Shown in pieces: positions 42,085 to 51,334 of a stretch of 64,000 nucleotides of DNA. Numbering within the stretch: the stretch's first letter is position 1; the number at the start of each line of letters is the position of its first letter. A program made the position numbers and the translations under genes. This stretch comes from Pseudorhodobacter sp. E13 (GTDB lineage: Bacteria > Pseudomonadota > Alphaproteobacteria > Rhodobacterales > Rhodobacteraceae): contig NZ_RPEN01000151.1 in the NCBI RefSeq assembly GCF_003991405.1, forward strand, positions 62,001 to 126,000. The letters run 5' to 3'. Below the pieces are notes generated by a model, which saw only the letters and a list, made by a program, of their open reading frames with translations, was not told the DNA's origin and ran no database searches.

Positions 42085-43983
42085 TCAGCTCTCTTTGGCC
42101 CATTCCCACGGGCGCACAAACTGGCCCAGCACCTCGGTCACCGCCGCATCGCCGACGCCTTCGCCGCGCGACACTTGCGCGACCAGACCGCGCTTTTTAT
42201 CCTCGATCACACTTACCACCTGCACCGGAACATTGGCGGCCTTCAGCGCCTCATTGTAAATCCGGGTGATGGCCAAGCGGCGCAGATCGGGTTTGAACAC
42301 TTTGCCCACAGCGGTTTTGGGCAATTCGTCCAGAATCTCGATCACCTTCGGCACGGCGGCGCGCTCATGAATATGCGCACGGGCAAATTCCATCAGCTCG
42401 GCTGGCGTCACCTCGGCGTCTTTCACCAGTTCGACATAGGCGCAAGGGATCTCGCCCGCATGAGCATCGGGCTGACCGATGGCACCCACCATGGCAACCG
42501 CCTCATGGCCTGCCAGCGCTTCTTCGATCTCGGCGGGGTCGATGTTATGGCCGCCGCGAATGATCAGGTCCTTCGCCCGTCCGGTGATATACAAATAGCC
42601 TTCGGCATCCATCCGCCCCAGATCGCCGGTGCGCAGGTAAAGCCCCTCGGCAAACAGATCGTGGTTCTTGTCCTGCTCGGTATAGGTGGATCCGGGGAAG
42701 ACACCGGGATTGGCGACACAGATTTCGCCGACCTGATCAATGCCACAATCGGTAACGCCGCCTGCGCCGTCCATATGCAGAATTCGAACATGTGTATAGG
42801 GCAGCGGAATCCCGACAGAACCGATTTTCTTGTTCCCTTCCGGCGGGTTACAAGACACAAGGCAAGTGCATTCGGTCAGGCCATAGCCTTCGATGATTTG
42901 CACACCTGTTGCTTTTTCAAAGCGTTTATACAATTCCAGCGGCAGCGGGGCCGAGCCGGAAAACGCGCCGCGCAAGCTGCTGATATCGGCATTCACCGGG
43001 CGCTGCATCAGGGCGGACAGGGCGGTGGGCACGGTGATCATATAGGTGATCTTCCACCGTTCCACCAGTTTCCAGAAATTGTCGAACACTCCATCGCCGC
43101 GATAGCCCGCAGGTGTGGGGAACACCACATGCCCGCCGCTGGCGATCATCGACATCAGGATCGGATAGATGGCAAAGACATGGAACATCGGCAGCGGGCA
43201 GATCACCACATCCGAGGATTTGAACATCAGCTTCGCGCCCAGCCAACCGTTATAGACCATGCCCGAAACCTTGTGCTGCGCCACTTTCGGCATGCCCGTC
43301 GTGCCGCCGGTGTGGAAATAGGCGGCGACGCGGTCCTCGGTCACATCCTCGAAGGTCAGGCGGTCCGAGGGCTGCTTGGCCAGTTCGGCCACAAAATTCT
43401 TGATTGTTGCGTTATGCGCCACCGGGTTCTTGGGCCGCACCAAAGGCACGATCCAGCTTTTCGGTGGGGTCAGATAGCGGTTAAGATCAACCTCCAGCAC
43501 GGTTTTCACGCCGGGGGCGTGGCGCACCGCCTCGGCCACCTTTTGCGCCACATCGGTTTTGGGAAAGGCGCGCAGCGTCACGACCACTTTGGCCTTGGTT
43601 TCCCGCAGGATAGAGCTGATCTGATCGGCATCCAGCAACGGGTTGATCGGGTTCACGATCCCCGCGATAGACCCGCCCAGAACCGCCACAGCCGTTTCCA
43701 TGGAATTGGGCAGGATATAGGCCACAACATCCCCCGGCCCCACTCCAAGGCTGCGAAACAGGTTCGCGGCCTGTGTCGCCTTGGCGTGATATTGCGCCCA
43801 TGTCAGGGTTTCGGCCTTGTCGGCAGGCCCCGAAAACAACTGAAAGCTGATCGCGGCCTTGCTGCCATGCGCATCGCGGGTGCGGCTCAGGAATTGGTAG
43901 ATGGATTTGGCGGTGTCCCGCTCGGCCCAAGGCTTTTCCGCCTCGATGGCGTCACGGTCGGCAACCGTTCTGAAAACGTTCAT
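42085..43983 (-). CDS. AMP-binding acyl-CoA synthetase
   Basis: The 632-residue protein activates a fatty or other carboxylic acid through an acyl-adenylate. Motifs include the P-loop YFHTGGTTGMPKVAQH, YGLTECT, YLRTGDLGRMDAEGYLYITGRAKDLIIRGG and the C-terminal catalytic lysine in LPKTAVGKVFKP. The N-terminal extension of about 60 residues before the core is longer than in many acyl-CoA ligases and the chain specificity is unknown. An inverted repeat upstream may be the operator. It is a single gene. Confidence 0.9.
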   Translation of the reverse strand: MNVFRTVADRDAIEAEKPWAERDTAKSIYQFLSRTRDAHGSKAAISFQLFSGPADKAETLTWAQYHAKATQAANLFRSLGVGPGDVVAYILPNSMETAVAVLGGSIAGIVNPINPLLDADQISSILRETKAKVVVTLRAFPKTDVAQKVAEAVRHAPGVKTVLEVDLNRYLTPPKSWIVPLVRPKNPVAHNATIKNFVAELAKQPSDRLTFEDVTEDRVAAYFHTGGTTGMPKVAQHKVSGMVYNGWLGAKLMFKSSDVVICPLPMFHVFAIYPILMSMIASGGHVVFPTPAGYRGDGVFDNFWKLVERWKITYMITVPTALSALMQRPVNADISSLRGAFSGSAPLPLELYKRFEKATGVQIIEGYGLTECTCLVSCNPPEGNKKIGSVGIPLPYTHVRILHMDGAGGVTDCGIDQVGEICVANPGVFPGSTYTEQDKNHDLFAEGLYLRTGDLGRMDAEGYLYITGRAKDLIIRGGHNIDPAEIEEALAGHEAVAMVGAIGQPDAHAGEIPCAYVELVKDAEVTPAELMEFARAHIHERAAVPKVIEILDELPKTAVGKVFKPDLRRLAITRIYNEALKAANVPVQVVSVIEDKKRGLVAQVSRGEGVGDAAVTEVLGQFVRPWEWAKES

Positions 43984-44000
43984 TAAACTTCCTCCCCTTT

Positions 44001-44021
44001 ACCTGATTTTTTAAGTCAGGT
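44001..44021. promoter_or_regulatory. Inverted repeat ACCTGA-N9-TCAGGT upstream of the acyl-CoA synthetase gene
   Basis: Two perfect six-base half sites flank an A/T-rich spacer 18-38 bases before the start. The size and place suggest an operator for a repressor of acyl-CoA metabolism. No regulator gene lies next to it. Confidence 0.4.
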
Positions 44022-44107
44022 GCTTTTTGCATCAAAGATGGGCGGTTTTTGCCTTTCCCGCAAGCAAAGACCGTTCGGGGAAACGCAACGTAAAAGCGGT
44101 GAAATGA

Positions 44108-44135
44108 AAAAGGGGCGCAAAAAGCGCCCCTTGCC
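44108..44135 (-). terminator. Rho-independent terminator after the Kbp-like gene
   Basis: On the minus strand AAGGGGCGC, loop TTTTT, and GCGCCCC followed by TTTTTC form a nine-pair stem. It lies about 20 bases past the stop of the BON-LysM gene. Confidence 0.8.
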
Positions 44136-44152
44136 GGCCGGTGTTGCGGGCC

Positions 44153-44593
44153 TCAGGCCTGCGGGATGCGCAGCATCTGGCCCGGATAAATCTTGTCCGG
44201 GTGGCTCAGCATCGGGCGGTTGGCCTCAAAGATTTCGTTGTAGCGATTGGCATTGCCAAGGGTCTTTTTCGCGATGGCCGACAGCGTGTCGCCCTTCTTG
44301 ACCTCGTGGAACACAGGTGCTGCACCGGCGTCCGGCACGTCGTCCTGCACTTCGCCGACGCCGGCGACATTGCCCACGGCCAGAATGACCTTTTCTTTCA
44401 CTTCCTGGCTGACAGCCTTGCCCGAGACGACAACCTTGCCATCATCGCCCACCTTGATGTCCATGCCGGTCGTATCCAGCCCAAGGTTCTTGACCTCGGC
44501 TTTCAGCGCATCCGCATTCGGTGCTTCGGCCGCTTCTGCCTTGCCCCCGAACAGCGATTTGCCCGCGTCTTTCACAAAACTCCAAACACCCAT
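44153..44593 (-). CDS. BON-LysM protein (potassium-binding Kbp/YgaU-like)
   Basis: The 146-residue protein begins MGVWSFVKDAGKSLFGG, as E. coli Kbp does. It then has a BON domain (about 30-88, DIKVGDDGKVVVSGKAVSQE) and a C-terminal LysM domain (HEVKKGDTLSAIAKKTLGNA ... GQMLRIPQA). Kbp binds potassium ions in the cytoplasm, and the absence of a signal peptide agrees. A ten-codon extension upstream is rejected because family members start with MG.F.F.KDAG. It is followed by a terminator. Confidence 0.9.
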   Translation of the reverse strand: MGVWSFVKDAGKSLFGGKAEAAEAPNADALKAEVKNLGLDTTGMDIKVGDDGKVVVSGKAVSQEVKEKVILAVGNVAGVGEVQDDVPDAGAAPVFHEVKKGDTLSAIAKKTLGNANRYNEIFEANRPMLSHPDKIYPGQMLRIPQA

Positions 44594-44716
44594 GGTAAAA
44601 CTCCCTCTTGGTTCATGGGGCAAACGGCCCCTTATAGCGCGCAGTATGGCGCAGGAATATCGCGGTGCAATGCCGGAATGTGGAAGCAGAGGGGAAAAAG
44701 ACGCGGTTTTTCCCCC

Positions 44717-46507
44717 TTAGCCCTGCCCATCGGTGAATTGCAACCGGGCGAGGCGCGCGTAAAGCCCGTCTTGCGCGACCAGTTCGTCATGGGTGCCGGT
44801 GGCCACGATACGGCCTGCATCAAACACCACGATCCGGTCGGCCTTTTTTACGGTGGCAAGCCGGTGCGCGACGACAATCGTGGTGCGAGAGCGGGACAGC
44901 TCGTCCACCGCCGCCTGCACCGCGCGTTCGGATTCTGCATCCAGCGCACTTGTCGCCTCGTCCAGCAGCAGCACCGGCGCATCGCGCAGAATGGCGCGGG
45001 CGATGGCAATGCGTTGCTTTTGCCCGCCCGACAGCATCACGCCGCGCTCACCGACAAAGGTGTCATAGCCTTGCGGCAGCGCGGTCAGGAAGTCATGCGC
45101 GGCGGCGGCTTTGGCGGCGGCCTCAATCTCGGCATCGGTTGCCTCTGGGCGGCCAAAGCGGATGTTTTCCCGCGCAGAGGCGCCAAAGATCACCGGGTCT
45201 TGCGGCACCAGCGCAATCGCGCGGCGGAATTCGGCGCGCGTCATATCGGCAAGGTTGATCCCGTCCAGCAAAACGCGGCCTTGCTGCGGATCATAAAACC
45301 GCAGAATAAGCTGCAAGATCGTGGTTTTGCCTGCGCCAGAAGGGCCCACCAGCGCCACGGTTTCCCCCGGCGCCACCGTCAGGTCCACCCCGTCCAGCGC
45401 GCTGGTTTCGGGGCGGGCCGGATAGCGGAATTGCACCGCCTCAAACGCAATTGCACCTTTGACCGGGCGCGGCAGGGCCACAGGGTGCACCGGGTCCAGC
45501 ACCGTATCGGCGGCAGAGAGCAGCTCTACCAAGCGTTCGGTCGCGCCAGCGGCACGCTGCAATTCGCCCCAAATCTCGGACAGCGCGCCGACCGCACCGG
45601 CCACCATCACCGAATAGATCAGGAATTGCACCAATTCGCCGGGGCTCATTACTCCTGCCCGCACATCGCGCGCGCCGATCCACAGCACGCAGACAACGCC
45701 GGTAAAGATCAGGAAAATCACGATCACCGTCATCAGCGCCCGCGTGCCGATGCGCTTTTGCGCCGACAGATAGGATTTTTCGGTCATATCCGCGAAGGTC
45801 GCGCGCGACGGGTCTTCATGCGTGAAGGCCTGCACCGTTTGCACCGACAGCAGCGCCTCGGAGGCATTGCCAGAGCTTGCGGCGATCAGGTCCTGATTTT
45901 CGCGGCTAAGGCCCCGCAGGCGGCGGCCCAGAATGATGATCGGCACGATCACCCCCGGCACGATCAGCAGCACCAGCCCCGTCAGCTTGGCCGAGGTCAG
46001 CAGCAAGGCCACCATCCCGCCCAGAAAGATCAGCACATTGCGCAGCGCGATGGAAACGGACGAGCCGATGACCGACAGGATCAGTGTGGTGTCGGTGGTC
46101 AGACGGCTAAGCACCTCACCCGTCATCAGGCGTTCAAAGAAGGCCGGGCTCATGCCCATGACCTTGTCGAACAGCGATTTGCGGATATCGGCGACGACCC
46201 GTTCCCCCAGCCGGGTGACAAGGTAATAGCGCGCGCCCGTGCCCAGCGCCAAAAGCATGGCGATCACAAGGGCGGCGGCGAAATACTGGTCCAGCAGTGC
46301 TGCGTTATCGGCGGCAAAGCCATCCACCACCCGGCGCACCGCCAAAGGCAGCGCCAGCGAGACGCAGGCCGTGACGATCAGCGCAAGAATGGCCCCGATG
46401 ACCAAAGGGCGATAGGGCGCAAGGAAAGGCGCAAGGCCCCGCAGCGCCCCCACGCGTTTGGATTTTTCCCGCTCTTCCAGAACCACCGGGTTTCTTGCCA
46501 TATCCAT
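44717..46507 (-). CDS. ABC exporter, fused membrane and ATPase domains (MsbA-like)
   Basis: The 596-residue protein has six membrane helices (about 30-330) and one nucleotide-binding domain. The latter has Walker A GPSGAGKTT, Q-loop LVPQDPVIF, signature LSGGQKQRIAIA, Walker B VLLLDEATSALD and the switch His in VAHRLAT. It works as a dimer to export lipids or hydrophobic compounds. The natural cargo cannot be told from the sequence. It starts with MDMARNPVVLEEREKSKRVG. Its 5' end is 124 bases from the divergent HAD gene. Confidence 0.92.
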   Translation of the reverse strand: MDMARNPVVLEEREKSKRVGALRGLAPFLAPYRPLVIGAILALIVTACVSLALPLAVRRVVDGFAADNAALLDQYFAAALVIAMLLALGTGARYYLVTRLGERVVADIRKSLFDKVMGMSPAFFERLMTGEVLSRLTTDTTLILSVIGSSVSIALRNVLIFLGGMVALLLTSAKLTGLVLLIVPGVIVPIIILGRRLRGLSRENQDLIAASSGNASEALLSVQTVQAFTHEDPSRATFADMTEKSYLSAQKRIGTRALMTVIVIFLIFTGVVCVLWIGARDVRAGVMSPGELVQFLIYSVMVAGAVGALSEIWGELQRAAGATERLVELLSAADTVLDPVHPVALPRPVKGAIAFEAVQFRYPARPETSALDGVDLTVAPGETVALVGPSGAGKTTILQLILRFYDPQQGRVLLDGINLADMTRAEFRRAIALVPQDPVIFGASARENIRFGRPEATDAEIEAAAKAAAAHDFLTALPQGYDTFVGERGVMLSGGQKQRIAIARAILRDAPVLLLDEATSALDAESERAVQAAVDELSRSRTTIVVAHRLATVKKADRIVVFDAGRIVATGTHDELVAQDGLYARLARLQFTDGQG

Positions 46508-46631
46508 CTGCCCTTTATTTGCAACGCTTCCCTTTAGGCCCTGCCGCCGCCGCTATCAAGTCGCGCGATTGCCGCGCCCCCTTTCCCCGGCCCGCCGCTT
46601 GTGCCAGTTTCGGCAAAACGAAAGGCTCAGC

Positions 46632-47318
46632 ATGACCATCACCACCTGCGTTTTTGATGCCTATGGCACCTTGTTCGATGTGGCCGGGGCCGCGCGCCAA
46701 GCGGCGAAAGAGCCGGGGCAAGAGGTGCTTGCCGATCTTTGGCCGCGCTTGGCCGAGGATTGGCGGCGCAAGCAATTGGAATACACTTGGCTGCGCGCCG
46801 TCACGGGCGACCATTGCGATTTCCGGCGTGTAACCGAAGATGGGCTGGATTGGGCGATGGAGGCGGCGGGCCTTGACGATCCCGCGCTGCGCAGCCGGCT
46901 GATGGCGCTTTATGATGAATTGCCAGCCTACGCAGAAGTGCCGCAGATGCTGGCCCGGCTGAAGGCGCAGGGCTTTGCCACGGCGATCTTGTCAAATGGC
47001 AGCCCGGCGATGCTGGCCTCTGCCATCGCCTCGGCGGGTATTGGCACGCAACTGGATGCGGTGCTGTCGGTTGAGGATGTGGGTATCTTCAAACCCTCTG
47101 CCAAGGTGTATCAGTTGGTTGGCAGCCGGTTTGGCACAAGGCCCGATCAGGTTTTGTTTGTGTCGTCCAACGGTTGGGATGTCTGCTCGGGCGCGGCCTT
47201 CGGCTTTGCCACCGCTTGGGTCAACCGCGCGGGCCTGCCGATGGACAGGCTGCCCGCACAGCCCGGCCATGTGTTGCCCGATCTTACCGAAATCCCCCAA
47301 CTTGCAGGCCGTCTATGA
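46632..47318 (+). CDS. Haloacid dehalogenase type II (HAD family)
   Basis: The 228-residue protein has FDAYGTLFD with the nucleophile Asp, the cap domain with the aromatic/basic residues (QLEYTWLRAVTGDHCDF), ILSNGSPAML and the C-terminal VSSNGWDVCSGAAFGFATAW. These residues point to the L-2-haloacid dehalogenase subgroup rather than a phosphatase, though physiological substrates vary. The ATG at 46632 is chosen because it starts right before the core; a longer frame to 46458 lies antisense to the exporter start. The stop overlaps the following hydrolase gene as ATGA. Confidence 0.88.
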   Translation: MTITTCVFDAYGTLFDVAGAARQAAKEPGQEVLADLWPRLAEDWRRKQLEYTWLRAVTGDHCDFRRVTEDGLDWAMEAAGLDDPALRSRLMALYDELPAYAEVPQMLARLKAQGFATAILSNGSPAMLASAIASAGIGTQLDAVLSVEDVGIFKPSAKVYQLVGSRFGTRPDQVLFVSSNGWDVCSGAAFGFATAWVNRAGLPMDRLPAQPGHVLPDLTEIPQLAGRL

Positions 47319-48160
47319 CCCAGTTTTTCACCACCTCCGATGGCACCCGTATCGCTTACCGCGATGAAGGCGAAGGGTTGCCGCTGTTGTGCCTGCCGGG
47401 GCTGACCCGGACGATGGGCGATTTTGACTATATGGTCCCGCATCTGCCGCCCTGCCGTCTGATCCGCATGGATTACCGCGGGCGCGGCGAAAGTGCCTGG
47501 ACCGGGGCCGCCACCTATACCGTCCCGCAAGAGGGTAAGGACGCGCTGGAATTGCTGGACCATCTGGGCGTGGCGCAAGCGGCGCTGCTGGGCACCTCGC
47601 GCGGGGGGCTGATTGCGATGGTGCTGGCCGCCACGGCGCGGGATCGTATTCTGGGCATCTGCTTCAACGATATCGGGCCGGAAATCCATAAGCCGGGGTT
47701 AGAGCGGATCATGGATTATGTGGGGCGCAACCCCAATGCCAAAACCCATGCGGCGCTGGCCGAGGCCCTGCCGCGCAACATGCCCGGCTTTGACAATGTG
47801 CCCGCAAGCCGCTGGCTGGAGGAGGCGCGGCTGCATTACACCGCAACCCCGGAAGGGCTGCGCATAACCTATGATCCGGCGCTGCGCGAAAGTTTCCTCA
47901 ACGCCTTCAAAGGGCCAGAGGTGGACCTTTGGCCGCTGTTTGACGCCTGCGCGGGGTTGCCCCTTGCGCTGATCCGGGGCGGCAATTCCGACCTGTTGTC
48001 GCAAGCCTGTGCCGATGAAATGCGCCGCCGCCGCCCGGATATGTGCTTTGCCAATGTGCCGGACCGGGCGCATATTCCGTTTCTGGATGAACCCGAGGCC
48101 GTGGCCGTTTTGCACAGCTTCCTGGGCGCGATCAAAACTCCACCCACAGCCCCAGCTTGA
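47315..48160 (+). CDS. Alpha/beta hydrolase
   Basis: The 281-residue protein has the alpha/beta hydrolase fold: LPLLCLPGLTRTMGDFDYMV (oxyanion region), RMDYRGRGESAW, the nucleophile elbow GTSRGG, and a C-terminal His in DRAHIPFLDEP. The substrate is unknown. It is coupled to the haloacid dehalogenase gene (ATGA), so the two may treat a common substrate. Its 3' end overlaps the convergent beta-barrel-like gene by 29 bases. Confidence 0.85.
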   Translation: MTQFFTTSDGTRIAYRDEGEGLPLLCLPGLTRTMGDFDYMVPHLPPCRLIRMDYRGRGESAWTGAATYTVPQEGKDALELLDHLGVAQAALLGTSRGGLIAMVLAATARDRILGICFNDIGPEIHKPGLERIMDYVGRNPNAKTHAALAEALPRNMPGFDNVPASRWLEEARLHYTATPEGLRITYDPALRESFLNAFKGPEVDLWPLFDACAGLPLALIRGGNSDLLSQACADEMRRRRPDMCFANVPDRAHIPFLDEPEAVAVLHSFLGAIKTPPTAPA

Positions 48161-48803
48161 CGCGCGGGTCTTTCGGGCCAATCACCCCGACCGATGGTTG
48201 CAGCACCAGTGTTGCCTTACCCATGGACCAGCCTGCGGTGGTTTCCAGCCGCAGCATTTGCGTATCAGCCCGCCGCCAGGCCTGTGCCTGCGCGATCAGC
48301 ATCAGCCGCTTGGTCGGTTTCAGCCCGATGCTGGCGTCCAGCTTATAGGTCAGCCCTTCGTTCAGCCAATCGGTGGTGACTAGCCGTTCCACCTGCGCAT
48401 CCACGGCGGCCCAGCCATCGCCCCACCCGGTTTGAAAGCCCTTGCCCCAGAACAGCCCCGCGCGGGTGGCAATCTCGGCCTCGCCTTTCAAAATCGGCCA
48501 GACGGCGGCAGCATGGGTTTCGCGCTGTTCCATCGCCAGCCCGAAGGACAGGATGGCCCCGCCCGCGCCGCGCCAGATCGGGCGATACATGAAGCCGGTG
48601 ACATCGGGCAAGCGCCGGCCTTTGGGCATCGACACCTCAACCCCCATCGTCCAGTCACCTTTCATGCCATATTCGGCATAAAGCTGGGCGCGCGCCTGAT
48701 CGACCGAAAGCGACACAAAGAAACTGCCCGCCTCGCGCGGCCAAGCCCCGGCCTGGGCAGACACCGCCCAGAACCAGCATATGATCGGCAATATCCAGCG
48801 CAT
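48132..48803 (-). CDS. Exported beta-strand-rich protein of unknown function (probable outer-membrane barrel)
   Basis: The 223-residue protein begins with a signal peptide (MRWILPIICWFWAVSAQAGA). The remainder is rich in alternating polar and aromatic strands such as SFFVSLSVDQARAQLYAEYG and TYKLDASIGLKPTKRLMLIA. The terminus is strand-like with a final Phe (VKLGLWVEF), as in outer-membrane proteins. I do not know its family. Its end overlaps the alpha/beta hydrolase gene by 29 bases on the opposite strand. AAAGGGGGCGG precedes the ATG. Confidence 0.78.
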   Translation of the reverse strand: MRWILPIICWFWAVSAQAGAWPREAGSFFVSLSVDQARAQLYAEYGMKGDWTMGVEVSMPKGRRLPDVTGFMYRPIWRGAGGAILSFGLAMEQRETHAAAVWPILKGEAEIATRAGLFWGKGFQTGWGDGWAAVDAQVERLVTTDWLNEGLTYKLDASIGLKPTKRLMLIAQAQAWRRADTQMLRLETTAGWSMGKATLVLQPSVGVIGPKDPRVKLGLWVEF

Positions 48804-48932
48804 GATCCGCCCCCTTTCATCAAACAGTGACAAGCAAGGCGTTAATGATGCGTAAACAAAACCGCTAAAGATTGACTGTTTCCCCCCAACAGGCCAGCAA
48901 TGTGGCCAAAGAGTTCACAAAAGGGCAAAGCC

Positions 48933-49907
48933 ATGACAAATATCGCAGAAATAGAGGCCGCCGCCCGCAGATTGGAAGGGCACGCGCGCCGCACGCCTTT
49001 GCTCAGCTCTCCCTTTCTGGATGAGATTGCGGGGCGTCGGGTCTGGGTCAAGGCCGAATGCCTGCAACATACCGGGTCTTTCAAGTTTCGCGGCGCATGG
49101 TCGGCCCTGTCGGCGCTGGAGGCAAAGACCCGCAAGCGGGGGGTGATCGCCTATTCCTCGGGCAATCACGCGCAAGGGGTGGCGCTGGCGGCGCGGATGC
49201 ATGGCGTGCCTGCTGTCATCATCATGCCCACGGATGCGCCGCAGATAAAGATCGAGAATACCCGCGCCTTGGGGGCAGAGGTGGTGCTTTATGACCGCGC
49301 GACCGAGGACCGCGATGCCATTGGCGCGCGGCTTGCCGATGCGCGTGCGCTGACCTTGGTGAAACCCTTTGACGATGCGATGGTGATCGCGGGTCAAGGC
49401 ACCACCGGGCTGGAAATCGCCGAGCAGGCGGCCAACCGGGGCATCACCCATGCCGATGTGATGGTGTGCTGCGGCGGCGGTGGCTTGACCTCTGGCATCG
49501 CTTTGGCGCTGGCCTCACGCGCGACGGGATTGCGCGCGCGACCAGCGGAACCTGCGGGGTTTGACGACACAACGCGCAGCCTTGCCACTGGTGAAATCCA
49601 GAAGAATGCGGCACCGACCGGGTCCATATGCGATGCAATCCTGACCCCAGCCCCCGGCGCGCTGACCTTTCCGATCATGAAACGGCTGTGCGGACCGGGG
49701 ATCGTGGTAACGGATGATGAGGCCCTGCGCGCTGTCGGTCTGGCATGGTCACGCCTGAAGATCGTGCTAGAGCCGGGCGGGGCCGTGGCCCTTGCCGCAG
49801 CGCTGTATCATCGGGAACAGATCACCACGCCAGACGTGATATGTGTTGCCTCAGGCGGGAACGTCGATCCGGCGATCTTTGCCCGCGCTATGGCAACCGT
49901 GACCTGA
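48933..49907 (+). CDS. PLP-dependent threonine dehydratase/serine racemase-like protein
   Basis: The 324-residue protein is a fold-type II PLP enzyme. The cofactor lysine is Lys51 in HTGSFKFRGA, SSGNHAQGVALAARMHG binds the substrate carboxylate, and CCGGGGLTSGIALA holds the PLP phosphate. It lacks the C-terminal regulatory domain of biosynthetic threonine deaminase, so it is a catabolic threonine/hydroxy-aspartate dehydratase or serine racemase type. The ATG at 48933 follows AAGGGCAAAG. It is a single gene. Confidence 0.88.
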   Translation: MTNIAEIEAAARRLEGHARRTPLLSSPFLDEIAGRRVWVKAECLQHTGSFKFRGAWSALSALEAKTRKRGVIAYSSGNHAQGVALAARMHGVPAVIIMPTDAPQIKIENTRALGAEVVLYDRATEDRDAIGARLADARALTLVKPFDDAMVIAGQGTTGLEIAEQAANRGITHADVMVCCGGGGLTSGIALALASRATGLRARPAEPAGFDDTTRSLATGEIQKNAAPTGSICDAILTPAPGALTFPIMKRLCGPGIVVTDDEALRAVGLAWSRLKIVLEPGGAVALAAALYHREQITTPDVICVASGGNVDPAIFARAMATVT

Positions 49908-50060
49908 GAAAACCACAAAAGGTCCGGAATCCCTGACTGTCTACAAGGGGCTAAAGCGCTTAGGCTTGAGGAAGTTTCCAAAACTTTTTTAAGCAAAATC
50001 CCTTTTCTCCGGCTTGGCGCCTTCGGGCGGCAAGTCGGCCCCGATAGATTGGATGATCCG

Positions 50061-50408
50061 ATGACGATGCTTCCTGCACCCACAATTTCCCTGCTTCAAC
50101 CCGGCACGATCGCGCTGATCCTATTTGCGGCCGTTGGGTATAGCGTTGCCACCATTGGCATGAAAATGGGCGCGACCGCCCTGTCTTGGGGGGCGATTGC
50201 CGTGGTCCTTCTTGGCCTTGCGGCGGCCATTTTCGGCGAGGTGACGGTGCTGCGACATGTCAATCTTGGCCCGATCTATATCGCCATTCTGGGCGTGGAA
50301 TCCCTGATCGTGCTGTTTTACGCATGGTATATCGGTGAGGGGATGAGCCCGCGCCAATTGGGCGGGGCCTCGCTTGTGCTGGCAGGCATGCTGATGGTGA
50401 ACGCCTGA
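50061..50408 (+). CDS. Small four-helix membrane protein, SMR/EmrE-like transporter
   Basis: The 115-residue protein has four hydrophobic segments (TIALILFAAVGYSVATIGMK, AIAVVLLGLAAAIFGEVTVL, IYIAILGVESLIVLFYAWYI and LGGASLVLAGMLMVN). The layout and length fit the small multidrug resistance/DMT group. The usual first-helix Glu of EmrE is not present; a Glu lies at the end of the second helix (AIFGEVTVL). The cargo is unknown. The ATG at 50061 is chosen; a TTG at 50049 is in frame. It is a single gene. Confidence 0.7.
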   Translation: MTMLPAPTISLLQPGTIALILFAAVGYSVATIGMKMGATALSWGAIAVVLLGLAAAIFGEVTVLRHVNLGPIYIAILGVESLIVLFYAWYIGEGMSPRQLGGASLVLAGMLMVNA

Positions 50409-50470
50409 AATCCGACTTGCAGTGCCGCACCCAGCCCCGCTAAGACGCGGGCAAAACGGGAGTGTCAGGC

Positions 50471-51280
50471 ATGGACGCGGCGCTACACCAGCTTCACATC
50501 GGCGATCACAGCCTCGCCTATACCGACACGGGTGACACGGCGGCCCCTGCGGTGGTTTTTGCCCATGCGCTGGGGTTTGACCACCGGGTCTGGGCGCAAG
50601 TGCTGCCCCTGATGCCGCAGGGTTTGCGGTTGGTCTGCTATGATCTGCGCGGGCATGGCCAGTCCACTACCCCGGCGGCACCCTATGCCATGGGCGCGCT
50701 GATCCGCGATGCCGAAACCCTGCTGGACCATCTGAACATCCGCGATTGCGTCTTTGTCGGCAGCGCTATCGGCGGGATGGTGGCGCAGGGGCTTGCCGTC
50801 AAACGGCTTGATCTGATCCGGGGGCTGGTGCTGGCCAATACGGTCACCAAACTTGGCACCAAGGACACATGGGCCCGGCTGATCGCACAGACCGAAAGCG
50901 CAGGTCTGGACGCGCGTTTGGAAACCGATCTGGCGCAGAGCTTTTCGGCGGCGCACCGCAAGGCGCAAGATATGACGATCTGGCGCGACCTGCTGTCTGC
51001 CCGGCGGGCAGCGGGCTTTTTGGGCTGTGCGGCGGCCATGGCGGGCACCGATTTCTATACCACCACCGCCAGCCTGCGCCTGCCCTGCCTGATCATCGCC
51101 AGCAGCGAAGATGCGATCACCCCTGTCGATATGGTGCGCGAATTGGCCGGGCTTATCCCCGGCGCGCAGTTCGAATTGATCCGCAAATCCGGCCATCTGC
51201 CGATGATCGAACAGCCCGAAACCTTCGCCCGCGCGCTTGCGGCTTTCCTTTACGGCATCGGCCACGCCCCGGCCTTGTAA
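50471..51280 (+). CDS. Alpha/beta hydrolase, 3-oxoadipate enol-lactonase-like
   Basis: The 269-residue protein has VFAHALGFDHRVWAQVLP, YDLRGHGQST, the nucleophile elbow VGSAIGGMVAQ with Ser98, the acid in ASSEDAITPVDMV and the base in SGHLPMIEQPETF. The pattern fits the PcaD/BioH group. No other beta-ketoadipate genes lie near it, so the lactonase label is only the closest family. GGGAG lies eight bases before the ATG at 50471. Confidence 0.82.
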   Translation: MDAALHQLHIGDHSLAYTDTGDTAAPAVVFAHALGFDHRVWAQVLPLMPQGLRLVCYDLRGHGQSTTPAAPYAMGALIRDAETLLDHLNIRDCVFVGSAIGGMVAQGLAVKRLDLIRGLVLANTVTKLGTKDTWARLIAQTESAGLDARLETDLAQSFSAAHRKAQDMTIWRDLLSARRAAGFLGCAAAMAGTDFYTTTASLRLPCLIIASSEDAITPVDMVRELAGLIPGAQFELIRKSGHLPMIEQPETFARALAAFLYGIGHAPAL

Positions 51281-51334
51281 TCGCCGGGCATCGCGGCAAC
51301 ACTCCCGCCAAGACCCCAGCGAAGGCCATGCCGC

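Noticed and set aside
49908-50060. Possible tRNA or small RNA between the dehydratase-like and SMR-like genes
   Set aside because: I found no cloverleaf, anticodon arm or terminator in this 150-base stretch.
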